Assembly: GCF_014206875.1 (NCBI RefSeq)
Contig: NZ_JACIJO010000002.1
Location: 992,001-1,056,000 of the forward strand
Length of the DNA: 64,000 bases
Direction of reading: 5' to 3'
From: Algoriphagus iocasae
GTDB lineage: Bacteria; Bacteroidota; Bacteroidia; Cytophagales; Cyclobacteriaceae
Each line of letters begins with the position of its first letter. Positions within the stretch are counted from its first letter, which is position 1. A model generated the notes under the pieces. That model saw only the letters and a program-made list of their open reading frames with translations. It was not told where the DNA came from and ran no database searches. The position numbers were made by a program, and so were the translations under genes. Positions 36,129 to 45,832 of the stretch are shown piece after piece.

Positions 36129-36261
36129 ACACGGTTATGCAATCGATTGAATAGGGCAAAATACAGTCAGTATTCAAAAATATTCAGTGAGAATTTGCCT
36201 AAATTAATATTCAATTTCACCTATTAATATTAGTTAATGCAACCCAAACCAATAACCGTGT
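36129..36261 (+). promoter_or_regulatory. Long-range inverted repeat in susC leader
   Basis: ACACGGTTAT (36129-36138) is the exact reverse complement of ATAACCGTGT (36252-36261), which ends at the base before the susC ATG. If both are on the mRNA, a 10-bp helix would mask the ribosome-binding region. Confidence 0.4.
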
Positions 36262-39200
36262 ATGAAAAACTCTACTCGATTTAAGCTATTTGGCTTAACA
36301 TTTTTAATGTTTCTGGGCCTCATGGGCTCAGTTTTGGCTCAGACCCGGGAGGTGTCTGGGGTCGTGATATCAGGGGAAGATAATTTGCCCCTTCCAGGTG
36401 TTTCCGTATTAGTGAAGGGTACCACTACTGGTACTGTAACTGATGTTGACGGAAAATTCAATGTAAATGTGAGTGGTTCTGATGCCACGTTGGTACTATC
36501 CTTTATTGGGTTCACCACTTTGGAGGTGCCAGTTGGGGATCGGTCGACTTTTGACCTTACTTTATTACCTGACACCAAATCTTTGGAAGAGGTAGTAGTA
36601 GTAGGTTATGGTGAGCAAAAGAAAGAAACCATTACCGGTTCGGTAGCTACTGTAAAAGGAAAGGAATTGACTCAATCTCCAGCCATGAACTTATCCAACT
36701 CAATTGCTGGTCGTATGGCCGGTGTGGTTGCAGTGAACAGATCCGGTGAACCAGGTTATGATGGATCCGGGATCCGAATCAGAGGTAGTAATACTCTTGG
36801 GAATAATGATGCATTGGTCGTAATCGACGGTATTCCAGCTAGAGCTGGTGGACTTCAGCGTTTGAATCCGAATGACATTGAGAGTATTTCTGTATTGAAA
36901 GATGCATCTGCTGCGATCTATGGTTCTAGAGCGGCAAATGGCGTTATCTTGGTAACAACAAAAAGAGGTTCGACTGGTGCTCCTGAATTGACTTTTCAGG
37001 CTAACCAAGGTTGGGCTCAACCGACTGTCGTACCTAAGTTGGCGAATGCTGCACAATACGCTGAGATGTTAAATGATCTGGATATTTATGGGCTTCCTAC
37101 TTCAGAATGGGCTGCTGCAAACCAGGCTTATCAGCAAAATGGTGAGTATATCAGACCAAATGGTCAAGTAAGATCTGCTCCTTACACACCGGAAGAATTG
37201 GAATTGTATAAAAATGGGTCAGACCCTTGGCATTATCCGAATACTGACTGGTATGGGGAAACTTTAAAAACTTGGTCTCCTCAGAGCAGATACAATCTAC
37301 AATTGGTTGGAGGTAGTGAAAACGTAAAGTATTTGACTTCCTTAGGTTACCAGAATCAAGATGCATATTATAAGAATGCGGCGACTGGATATAAGCAGTA
37401 CGACTTTAGAATCAACTTGGATGCAAATGTTAATAAATATGTGAAAGTGGGCTTAGGTATTTTGGCAAGAGAAGAATTTAGATTCTTCCCTACCAGAGGA
37501 GCTGGAGCAATCTTCCGTATGCAGATGAGAGGTAAGCCAAATCAACCGGCATTTTGGCCAAATGGTAAGCCGGGACCAGATATTGAGAATGGTGAAAACC
37601 CTGTTGTGATTACCACAAATGCTACTGGATACGATCGTGATAAACAGGATTATATTCAGACGACTGGTAATTTAGAAATCAAGATTCCTGGAGTTGAAGG
37701 GTTGAAATTTACCGGAACTGCTGCAATCGATAAATTTATCCGTTATAGAAAATTATGGCAAACCCCTTGGACATTATACGAGCTAGGGAATGGTTTTGAA
37801 GCTGATGGCGTAACTCCTACTTTAGTTGGAACTCAAAGAGGACCTGCTGAACCTAGATTGAATGAATATACAGAACAGCGTCTGAATATCCTCTTGGGTG
37901 GGGTTTTCAATTATGATAAAACATTTGGTGAAGATCATACTTTGAATGTAGTAGCAGGTGTGAACAGAGAAACTGTAGAAGGAAATGACTTCAATGCATA
38001 CAGAAGATTCTTTATTTCGCCTGCAATTGATCAATTGTTTGCAGGGGGTGACTTACAGAAAGATAACGGAGGAGGAGCATTTAACAGAGCTCGTTTGAAC
38101 TACTTTGGTAGAGTTGCCTATAACTATAAAGAAAAATATCTGGCAGAATTTCTTTGGAGATATGACGGTTCTTACATCTTCCCTGAAGATACAAGATTCG
38201 GTTTCTTCCCTGGAATTATGTTAGGTTGGGTTGCTTCAGAAGAAGGATTCTGGAAAAATTCAGGTCTCGGACAAACATTTGATTTCTTTAAAATAAGAGG
38301 TTCTTGGGGTCAGTTAGGTAATGATCAGATTTATTATGATAATACTTTCCAAGAGTACCAGTTCTTATCTACCTATGGCTTTGATTCTTATATCATTGGT
38401 GGTGCACAAACTAAGACATTATATGAGACTAGGGTGCCTAATAGAGCCATTACTTGGGAGATTGCAAATAACTCCAATCTAGGTTTTGAGGGTCAATTCC
38501 TTCAAGGAAAGATTTTCTTCGAATTTGATTTATTCTATAACAAGAGAACCAATATCCTATGGAGAAGAAATGCTTCTGTTCCTGAAACTTCTGGTCTTAA
38601 TCTGCCTGCAGAAAACATTGGTGAAGTTGAAAACAAAGGTTTTGATTTAAACTTGGGATATAGAGGAGGAAAAGGTGAATTCCAATATTCTATCAGCGCA
38701 AATGGTGGATATGCAAAAAATAAGATCTTGTTCTGGGATGAAGCTCCAGGAGCACCTGATTGGCAAAGATCAACAGGAAGCCCAATGAATACAGGTTTAG
38801 TTTACCAATATGATGGAGTTTTCCCTGATCAGCAATCAATTGATGCAGAGACTATAGATTACTCAGCAATTACCAATAACCTTCGTCCAGGCGACATGAA
38901 GTATAAGGATTATAATGGTGATGGTAAAATCACTCCAGACGATCGTGTAAGGATGGATGCTAATAATATTCCTACTTTCCAAGGTGGATTAAATATTTCT
39001 GCTAACTGGAAAGGGTTTGATTTGGCAATCTTATTCCAAGGTGCAATGGGAGCAAGACAATACGTAGTTACTGAATCAGGAAACATTGGTAATTATTTAT
39101 TGGATGTTTATGAAAACAGATGGACAATTGATAATCCAAGTACCACAGACCCAAGAATTGCTAACAGAAATGATCAGTATTATTCCAATAATAATACCTA

Positions 39201-39432
39201 TTGGTTCAGAAAGACTGATTATTTGAGATTGAAGAACTTGGAGATTGGTTACAACATTCCTGCTACTCTGACTGAAAAAATCGGAGTAAGAAATGCAAGG
39301 ATTTATGTAAATGGTTTAAACTTAATCACTTGGGATAAGTTAAAAGTCTTTGATCCTGAAACTGATAGTTCAAGTGGACAGTATTATCCTCAGGCTAGGG
39401 TAATCAACACAGGTATTTCTGTTTCATTCTAA
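36262..39432 (+). CDS. SusC/RagA-family TonB-linked outer-membrane protein
   Basis: 1056 residues. Signal peptide (about 1-26), then a carboxypeptidase-regulatory-like domain (about 30-105, GVVISGEDNLPLPGVSV), the TonB-dependent plug starting at VVVVGYGEQKK (about 112) with the conserved VIDGIP and IYGSRAANGVILVTTKRG, and a 22-strand barrel to the aromatic C-terminus (GISVSF). It should import a nutrient across the outer membrane with the SusD-like partner encoded 12 nt downstream. The ligand is not evident; no N-terminal signalling (STN) domain is present, so it probably does not signal to an anti-sigma factor. Confidence 0.96.
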   Translation: MKNSTRFKLFGLTFLMFLGLMGSVLAQTREVSGVVISGEDNLPLPGVSVLVKGTTTGTVTDVDGKFNVNVSGSDATLVLSFIGFTTLEVPVGDRSTFDLTLLPDTKSLEEVVVVGYGEQKKETITGSVATVKGKELTQSPAMNLSNSIAGRMAGVVAVNRSGEPGYDGSGIRIRGSNTLGNNDALVVIDGIPARAGGLQRLNPNDIESISVLKDASAAIYGSRAANGVILVTTKRGSTGAPELTFQANQGWAQPTVVPKLANAAQYAEMLNDLDIYGLPTSEWAAANQAYQQNGEYIRPNGQVRSAPYTPEELELYKNGSDPWHYPNTDWYGETLKTWSPQSRYNLQLVGGSENVKYLTSLGYQNQDAYYKNAATGYKQYDFRINLDANVNKYVKVGLGILAREEFRFFPTRGAGAIFRMQMRGKPNQPAFWPNGKPGPDIENGENPVVITTNATGYDRDKQDYIQTTGNLEIKIPGVEGLKFTGTAAIDKFIRYRKLWQTPWTLYELGNGFEADGVTPTLVGTQRGPAEPRLNEYTEQRLNILLGGVFNYDKTFGEDHTLNVVAGVNRETVEGNDFNAYRRFFISPAIDQLFAGGDLQKDNGGGAFNRARLNYFGRVAYNYKEKYLAEFLWRYDGSYIFPEDTRFGFFPGIMLGWVASEEGFWKNSGLGQTFDFFKIRGSWGQLGNDQIYYDNTFQEYQFLSTYGFDSYIIGGAQTKTLYETRVPNRAITWEIANNSNLGFEGQFLQGKIFFEFDLFYNKRTNILWRRNASVPETSGLNLPAENIGEVENKGFDLNLGYRGGKGEFQYSISANGGYAKNKILFWDEAPGAPDWQRSTGSPMNTGLVYQYDGVFPDQQSIDAETIDYSAITNNLRPGDMKYKDYNGDGKITPDDRVRMDANNIPTFQGGLNISANWKGFDLAILFQGAMGARQYVVTESGNIGNYLLDVYENRWTIDNPSTTDPRIANRNDQYYSNNNTYWFRKTDYLRLKNLEIGYNIPATLTEKIGVRNARIYVNGLNLITWDKLKVFDPETDSSSGQYYPQARVINTGISVSF

Positions 39433-39444
39433 AAACTTGATAAC

Positions 39445-41313
39445 ATGAAAAATAAATTAAAATATTTAATTATAGCAGTAACGACATCAATGACGATGTT
39501 AAGCTGTAATGGTGATTTCCTAAATACAGAGCCACAAACAGAAATATCGGAGTCTGCTGTATGGACTGATCCAGCTTTAGCTGAGGCTTTTGTGACAGGT
39601 ATCTATCAAGGCTTAGGACAAGGTGGATTCAATGAAGAGATGCTTGCATCAATGACAGATGAGGCGATTTTCACTCACCCAGGAAGAGGTATTACCACTG
39701 TAACTGAGGCAAGGATTAATCCAGCTGATGTAGGATGGAATAATGCCGGCAATAGAACTTGGAACTGGCAAAGACTTTATAGCTACATCCGAAGAACCAA
39801 TTTGGCAATTGCAGAATTGTCTGAACCTCAATTTGAAAATGATGGTGGTATTGTGGATAGATTATTAGGTGAAGCCAAATTTATGAGAGCCTATTACTAT
39901 CAAGATTTAGCAAGATATTTTGGCGGGGTTCCTTTGGTCGATAGACCTTACGAATTAGGTGAAGAGTCTTATGACATCGTGAGAGCTACATATAAGGAAA
40001 CTATAGATTTCATTCTTGCTGATCTGGAAGATGCGCAAACTTTGTTAGCGGGTAAAAATATGGCTTCAGGTAGAACAAATGAATTAGCAGTACTTGCGTT
40101 GAAAGCTAGAGTTTTATTATATGCTGCAAGTGATCTTCATGATGCTCCTACAGCACAAGGAAATTCCTCTGTTTTAGCAGGATATGGTAATATTGACTTA
40201 ATAGCTTATACGGATGGAAATAGACAAGAAAGATGGCAGAAAGCTCAGGCAGCTGCAAAAGCTGTTCTTGATAAAGCTTCTGGAAACCTTTATGGTCTTT
40301 CTGAGCCAGTTTCACATGAAGAAGGTATCCAAAACTATATGAATAACTCACTTTCCAGAAATGGGGGTGAAAAAGAATTAATTTTTGCGAGATACTTTAT
40401 CAATGCCAAGCAAGAAAATGGTGGCCGCCAGGGACTTTATAATGGACCTAATGGCTATAACAACTGGGCGGGTAATAGCCCTGTTCAACTGCTAGTAGAT
40501 GATTATGAAATGATGGATGGAACAGAGTTTAACTGGAACAATCCTGAGCATGCAGCTAATCCTTATGAAAACCGAGATGCTCGTTTCTATGCTTCAATTT
40601 TATATGATGGAGCTCAGTGGAAGCCAAGATCTACTGCAAATGCACCAAAAGATCCATTAGGACAAATTCAAACGGGTACATATGAAGTGACTGATGCTTC
40701 TGGAGCAATAGAAACTCACTTCGGTTTGGATACTAGAAACAGTTCTATTGAGGATTGGAATGGTAGCTACACAGGCTATTACATTCGAAAATTTATAGAT
40801 CCTAATCCAGCAATTGTAGATCAAAATACATGGCAAGAGGTTCCATGGCCTATCTTGAGATACACTGAAGCAGTTCTAAATTATGTAGAAGCTTCTTTGG
40901 AACTAGGACAAGAAGATGAGGCGAGAGCTTGGTTAAACCAAATCCGTTTCAGAGTTGGGCAGCCAGCAATTACTGCTACTGGAGATGAGTTAGTAGAGAT
41001 TTATAGAAATGAAAGAAGAGTTGAAATGGCTTATGAGGAACAAAGGTTCCACGATGTAAGACGTTGGATGATTGCCGAGGAAACTTTTGGCCGTCAAGCA
41101 AATGTCATTAGTATCACTGGCACTTTGAAACCAGGTAAGTCCCTCTCGATTTACAGATATGATCCTGAAATATATGATTATAATTATGTTGTTCAACCTA
41201 TAGATCCAGGTAAAGAAAATAGATTATGGCTGGACAAAATGTATTTCTTCCCAATTCATAGAGATGAAATAAACAGGAACTCAAGTCTCGTTCAGAACCC
41301 TGGATTCGAATAA
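39445..41313 (+). CDS. SusD/RagB-family nutrient-binding lipoprotein
   Basis: 622 residues. Lipobox TMLSC (Cys about 21) anchors it to the outer surface, where it caps the SusC barrel. The TPR-rich SusD core (about 25-330) and the C-terminal RagB region with RNERRVEMAYEEQRFHDVRRW (about 510-530) are typical, although this conserved run is longer than most motifs. It follows susC by 12 nt and ends at a terminator, so the pair can be transcribed without the downstream genes. Confidence 0.95.
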   Translation: MKNKLKYLIIAVTTSMTMLSCNGDFLNTEPQTEISESAVWTDPALAEAFVTGIYQGLGQGGFNEEMLASMTDEAIFTHPGRGITTVTEARINPADVGWNNAGNRTWNWQRLYSYIRRTNLAIAELSEPQFENDGGIVDRLLGEAKFMRAYYYQDLARYFGGVPLVDRPYELGEESYDIVRATYKETIDFILADLEDAQTLLAGKNMASGRTNELAVLALKARVLLYAASDLHDAPTAQGNSSVLAGYGNIDLIAYTDGNRQERWQKAQAAAKAVLDKASGNLYGLSEPVSHEEGIQNYMNNSLSRNGGEKELIFARYFINAKQENGGRQGLYNGPNGYNNWAGNSPVQLLVDDYEMMDGTEFNWNNPEHAANPYENRDARFYASILYDGAQWKPRSTANAPKDPLGQIQTGTYEVTDASGAIETHFGLDTRNSSIEDWNGSYTGYYIRKFIDPNPAIVDQNTWQEVPWPILRYTEAVLNYVEASLELGQEDEARAWLNQIRFRVGQPAITATGDELVEIYRNERRVEMAYEEQRFHDVRRWMIAEETFGRQANVISITGTLKPGKSLSIYRYDPEIYDYNYVVQPIDPGKENRLWLDKMYFFPIHRDEINRNSSLVQNPGFE

Positions 41314-41326
41314 GTTTCTTAAATTT

Positions 41327-41358
41327 CCAAGCCACCCAAATCGGGTGGCTTGGTCTTT
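41327..41358 (+). terminator. Hairpin terminator or attenuator after susD
   Basis: Perfect 11-bp stem CCAAGCCACCC / GGGTGGCTTGG with a 5-nt loop, followed by TCTTT. The short T-run suggests partial read-through into the next genes. Confidence 0.75.
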
Positions 41359-41457
41359 ATTTCTGCTTTGAAATCGAGCACGTCTTAAACGACGAAAAAG
41401 GTATGATTAAGAGCCATGCGAGATTCCATGTGGCCTCTGAATTACAGATATACTCAC

Positions 41458-44400
41458 ATGAAAAAGTTAGTACCCAGCTTAACCCTCATTACCCTATCAA
41501 TTTTTTTTTCATGTTCTAATGACCCTCAGGTTGAAAAAATAGAACAACCAAAAGAACCTTCTCTTTTTAAACTAATAGACCCGAAGGATTCAGGAGTTAA
41601 TTTTCAAAACACACTGAATGAATCTCTCAATCTAAATGTCCTGATGTATGAATACCTCTACAATGGTGGTGGTGTTGCTGTTGGAGATTTGAATGGAGAT
41701 GGATTGGAGGATATTTATTTTTCTGCCAACGTTTCGGGAAATAAACTTTTCCTCAATAAAGGCGACTTAAAATTTCAGGACATCACAGAACCATCCGGAG
41801 CCCTAGGTAGACCAGGGCCTTGGAAAACAGGAGTCACCATGGTGGATATTAATGGTGATAATCTTCTGGATATTTATTTATGTTACTCAGGAAATTTAAT
41901 TCCTGAAAAACGAAAAAATGAACTCTTTGTTAATCAGGGAAACAACGATCAAGGCATCCCTACTTTCAAAGAAATGGCAGAAGAGTATGGCATTGCTTCA
42001 GGGGCACCAAGTACATCTGCGAGCTTTTTTGACTTTGATAAGGATGGTGATTTGGACCTCTTTTTATTGAATCACAATACCAAGTCTACCCAGATTTTAG
42101 ACTTGGCTGTAACCAAATCAGCTCTTAAAGAAAAACACGAAGCTGGTCCACAGCTTTTCGAAAATAAGAATGGGAAATTTGTAGAAATCACTATCGAGGC
42201 TGGAATTTCCAGTTCCAGTTTGTCTTATGGATTGGGTTTAGCTATTTCTGATATTAACAGAGATGGTTGGCCGGATATCTACATCGGTAATGATTACACC
42301 ATTCCTGATTACCTATACATCAACCAAAAAGACGGGACTTTCAAAGATCAGATTCTGGAAATGATGGATCACGTTTCCAACTTTTCAATGGGAAATGATA
42401 TCGCAGATATCAACAATGATGGTTTGGTTGATATCATGACTTTGGATATGATGCCGGAAGGAAACGAAAGACAAAAATTACTTTTGGCGCCCGATAATTA
42501 CGAAGTCTTTGACTTGAATGTGCGAAAAGGATTTCACCATCAATACATGAGAAATATGCTCCATCTTAACAATGGAGATGGGACTTTTTATGAGATAGGG
42601 CAGGTAGCAGGAATATCCAATACCGATTGGAGTTGGGCAAGTTTATTTGCTGACTTTGATAACGACGGATGGAAAGATCTTTTTGTAAGCAATGGATATT
42701 TGAGAGATTATAACAACATGGATTTTCTTAAATACATGGATAATTATGTGCAGACTTCCGGAGGGAAATTAAAAAGGGAAGATCTCTTGAATATGGTCAA
42801 GAACATGCCTTCCTCTAATTTGACCAATTACATCTATCAAAATAACAACAACCTAACTTTCAAGAATGTAACTGAAGCTTGGGGAATCAATCAACCAGCC
42901 AATAGTAATGGAGTGGCTTACTCAGATTTAGACAATGATGGGGATTTGGATTTGGTGGTAAACAACATCAACTCCAATGCTTTTCTATACCAAAATCAAA
43001 GCGTGGAGCAAGGCAAAGGGAATTACCTAAAAGTCAAACTTGTCGGAACAGGTCAAAATACTTTGGCACTTGGGTCATCAGTAAGATTGTTTTCGAATGG
43101 GGAAACACAGCTTTTGGAGCAAAATATTCATAGAGGTTTTCAGTCTTCAGTGACACCAATTTTACATTTTGGATTGGGACAAGTTTCAGGAATTGATTCC
43201 TTAATCATTAATTGGCCTAGCGGGAAGCAAACAAGAATGTTTGATATTCCATCTAATCAGGAAATTGAAGTTTTAGAATCTGAAGCTGGAAAAGGATCCG
43301 GATTCTCTGCTAATTCAAATCAGGTTTTATTTACCGCAAATCAGGAAATTTCTATCAAAGGAGAGAGAAAAATCAATGATTTTAAACGCCAGCCTCTTTT
43401 AACAAATGTGATTTCAGGTAATGGGAAGGCTTTGATTTCAGAAGATTTTAATGGTGATGGTAGGCCTGATATTTTTGTAGGAGCCGGACCAGGGCTTAGT
43501 GGAAGAGTCTATTTCCAGAACTCCTCAGGGAATCTAGTTTTTTCTGATTCTTCTGCTTTTTCTTTCGCGAATCAGTCTGAAGATGCAGTGGCTATTTCAT
43601 TGGATGCCAACGGAGATGGATTTATGGATATTTATGTCGGAAGTGGTGGGGTCTTTGATTTTGCAGAAGGAGATATTAGATTTTCTGATCACCTGTACCT
43701 AAATGATGCTAAAGGGAAATTTGCTTTGGCTCCAGATGCATTACCAAAAGAAAACTTTGCAACAGGGACAGTTTTATCTCTAGATGTAAACCAAGATGGA
43801 TTTGAAGACCTATTTGTAGGTGGAAGAGTTGTCCCCGGACAATATCCTTTATCGCCTGGAGCAAGAGTTTGGATAAATGACGGCAAAGGGAATTTTGTAG
43901 ATCAAACAGATCAAATCGCTCCAGATTTTAAGAATCTTGGAATGTTGACCGATTCGAAATCTGCTGATTTAAATCAAGATGGGGTAGACGAATTGGTTTT
44001 GGTGGGAGAAGCAATGCCAATCCAGGTTTTTGAGCTAAAGGATGGAAAATTTCAAGATGCCACTGGAAATTACTTCTCTCAATTGGAAGTAGGTTTCTGG
44101 AATCATATTGCTGTTGAGGACTACAATGGAGATGGTAAGCTGGACTTGTTTGCAGGAAACTTAGGGACGAATTCTCAGCTTCAGGTTAGCGATGAAAAAC
44201 CGGCTGAGCTGCTTTACAAAGACTTTGATGGAAATGGCTCTGTGGACGCTATTCTGAGCTCTTATATTGGATCAGAAAAATACCCTACAGTCAGCAGGGA
44301 TGAACTACTTGGTCAAGTGAATTTTCTAAAGAAGCGGTATTTGGATTTCAAATCCTTCGCTACTGTTAAAACAGATGATATTTTCACAGAAAAAGAGCGG

Positions 44401-44796
44401 GAAGGTGCTGAAATTATCTCCATTAATAGACTAAAATCTACCCTGTTTTTACAAAACGCATCCGGTAAGTTTGAAGAAAAAGTATTGCCAATCCAAGTTC
44501 AATTCTCTCCTGTATTCACGTCTGAATTCTTAGATGTCAATGGAGATGGAAATAAGGATTTAATTCTTGCTGGAAATATGAACCAGACAAAATTGAGATA
44601 TGGCAAGTATGATGCAAACCATGCGATGGTTTTCCTTGGAGATTCTAAAGGTGGATTTACCTACTTACCGAAATATTTGGCGGGACTTTCCGTTAAAGGG
44701 GATGTAAGAAATATTGTGCAAATCAATAATAATCTACTGTTTTTAGTCAAAGGGCAAGGTTTAAAATCGTTTGTTTTCCATTCGTCAAAAGATTAA
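41458..44796 (+). CDS. FG-GAP/VCBS repeat lipoprotein with ASPIC/UnbV domain (CRTAC1-like)
   Basis: 1112 residues. Lipobox FFSCS near residue 20. Two beta-propellers of FG-GAP repeats with Ca-binding DxNxDGxxD loops (for example DLNGDGLEDIY, DINGDNLLDIY, DFDNDGWKDLF) flank an ASPIC/UnbV domain (about 520-605; LGSSVRLFSNGE, HFGLGQ, INWPSGKQT). Such proteins are frequent next to SusC/SusD genes in Bacteroidota, and are thought to bind extracellular polymers, but no enzyme activity is proven. The ATG at 41458 is chosen for the signal peptide; an upstream start at 41416 is rejected. It begins a five-gene run with spacings of 3-57 nt. Confidence 0.88.
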   Translation: MKKLVPSLTLITLSIFFSCSNDPQVEKIEQPKEPSLFKLIDPKDSGVNFQNTLNESLNLNVLMYEYLYNGGGVAVGDLNGDGLEDIYFSANVSGNKLFLNKGDLKFQDITEPSGALGRPGPWKTGVTMVDINGDNLLDIYLCYSGNLIPEKRKNELFVNQGNNDQGIPTFKEMAEEYGIASGAPSTSASFFDFDKDGDLDLFLLNHNTKSTQILDLAVTKSALKEKHEAGPQLFENKNGKFVEITIEAGISSSSLSYGLGLAISDINRDGWPDIYIGNDYTIPDYLYINQKDGTFKDQILEMMDHVSNFSMGNDIADINNDGLVDIMTLDMMPEGNERQKLLLAPDNYEVFDLNVRKGFHHQYMRNMLHLNNGDGTFYEIGQVAGISNTDWSWASLFADFDNDGWKDLFVSNGYLRDYNNMDFLKYMDNYVQTSGGKLKREDLLNMVKNMPSSNLTNYIYQNNNNLTFKNVTEAWGINQPANSNGVAYSDLDNDGDLDLVVNNINSNAFLYQNQSVEQGKGNYLKVKLVGTGQNTLALGSSVRLFSNGETQLLEQNIHRGFQSSVTPILHFGLGQVSGIDSLIINWPSGKQTRMFDIPSNQEIEVLESEAGKGSGFSANSNQVLFTANQEISIKGERKINDFKRQPLLTNVISGNGKALISEDFNGDGRPDIFVGAGPGLSGRVYFQNSSGNLVFSDSSAFSFANQSEDAVAISLDANGDGFMDIYVGSGGVFDFAEGDIRFSDHLYLNDAKGKFALAPDALPKENFATGTVLSLDVNQDGFEDLFVGGRVVPGQYPLSPGARVWINDGKGNFVDQTDQIAPDFKNLGMLTDSKSADLNQDGVDELVLVGEAMPIQVFELKDGKFQDATGNYFSQLEVGFWNHIAVEDYNGDGKLDLFAGNLGTNSQLQVSDEKPAELLYKDFDGNGSVDAILSSYIGSEKYPTVSRDELLGQVNFLKKRYLDFKSFATVKTDDIFTEKEREGAEIISINRLKSTLFLQNASGKFEEKVLPIQVQFSPVFTSEFLDVNGDGNKDLILAGNMNQTKLRYGKYDANHAMVFLGDSKGGFTYLPKYLAGLSVKGDVRNIVQINNNLLFLVKGQGLKSFVFHSSKD

Positions 44797-44853
44797 AAAA
44801 TCACATTGTTTTAATACCTAATTTACTTCTTTAAAGTTTCGCTTACGATTACC

Positions 44854-45813
44854 ATGAAAAAACTAGTATTGCCAATAGCGCTAATTGGCGTTTTGGCATT
44901 TTATAGTCTTGAAAGACCCATTTTTGAATCCTATACGCAAAAGATCCCAGGTACGCCTGTCACTTTTGATATGACTCCTATTGAAGGAGGCACATTTAAA
45001 ATGGGTTCTTCGTCCAGTGCAAATGCTGATGAAAAACCAGTTCATGAAGTGAAAATCGATCCTTTTTGGATGGGGACTCATGAAGTTACTTGGGATGCAT
45101 TTGAATTGTTCCTTGATAAAAATTACGAATTGGCCATTTCAGAGGAGCCAATTGGAGAGATTGTCGATGGATTAACCCGGCCAAGTTTACCCTATCTAGA
45201 TATGACTTTTGGAATGGGAAAAGAACACAAGCCAGCAATAGGAATGACCCAGTATGGTGCCATTCAATACTGTTATTGGTTGTATTTAAAAACAGGCATA
45301 TTTTATAGACTTCCGACTGAGGCAGAATGGGAATATGCAGCAAGAGCTGGATCTGATTCAAAATACTTTTTCGGAGATGATTCTGAAGCGATTACTGAAT
45401 ATGCTTGGACAGCTGAAAACAGTGATGGAATGACCCAAATGGTCGGAAAAAAGAAACCGAATCCTTGGGGCTTGTATGATATTTATGGCAATGTATTGGA
45501 ATGGACCTCCGACCAATATGACCCTGAATTTTATAAGAATTCTCCGAAAGAAAACCCTATGAATCCATCAGATGAACTGTATCCGAGGATTGTGAGAGGG
45601 GGGAGTTTCAAGACTCCTGCAGAAGAAATCAGTTCTGCAAAAAGATTTGTAAATGATCCAAAATGGAAACAATTGGATCCTCAGATTCCAAAAAGTCAAT
45701 GGTGGTTTCCGGAAGCACCATTTATTGGATTGAGATTGGTGAGGCCTTTGAATCCTCCAAGTCCAGAAGAAATTAATGCTTATTATACCGCAGCACCTAT
45801 TGCGGACTATTAA
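44854..45813 (+). CDS. FGE/SUMF1-like domain protein lacking active-site cysteines
   Basis: 319 residues. An N-terminal hydrophobic segment (about 3-17) exports or anchors it. The rest is one formylglycine-generating-enzyme-like domain: GGTFKMGSS, HEVTWDAFELF, RLPTEAEWEYAARAG, NPWGLYDIYGNVLEWTSD and VRGGSF. The C-terminal region where true FGE carries its two copper-binding cysteines reads GGSFKTPAEEISSAK with no Cys; the only cysteine in the protein is in AIQYCYW. It is therefore unlikely to activate sulfatases, and none is nearby. A structural or binding role with the UnbV protein is a guess. Confidence 0.85.
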   Translation: MKKLVLPIALIGVLAFYSLERPIFESYTQKIPGTPVTFDMTPIEGGTFKMGSSSSANADEKPVHEVKIDPFWMGTHEVTWDAFELFLDKNYELAISEEPIGEIVDGLTRPSLPYLDMTFGMGKEHKPAIGMTQYGAIQYCYWLYLKTGIFYRLPTEAEWEYAARAGSDSKYFFGDDSEAITEYAWTAENSDGMTQMVGKKKPNPWGLYDIYGNVLEWTSDQYDPEFYKNSPKENPMNPSDELYPRIVRGGSFKTPAEEISSAKRFVNDPKWKQLDPQIPKSQWWFPEAPFIGLRLVRPLNPPSPEEINAYYTAAPIADY

Positions 45814-45832
45814 ACCCTGAAATGACAATATT

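Larger units (their letters stand above)
35936..36261. other. Long leader/intergenic region upstream of susC
   Basis: 326 bp, very AT-rich. It contains a perfect GTTAACG-TAT-CGTTAAC palindrome (36016-36032), a 10-bp inverted repeat whose right arm touches the susC start codon (36129-36138 with 36252-36261), and short TATTCA direct repeats near 36171-36187. No clear TAnnTTTG element was found near the ATG, so the promoter is probably well upstream or uses another sigma factor. Confidence 0.55.

Noticed and set aside
36171-36187. TATTCA direct repeat upstream of susC
   Set aside because: Short, AT-rich and imperfect; too likely by chance in this leader to be called a site.
44854-45813. Calling this gene a sulfatase-activating formylglycine enzyme
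   Set aside because: The active-site cysteines are absent and no sulfatase is nearby.
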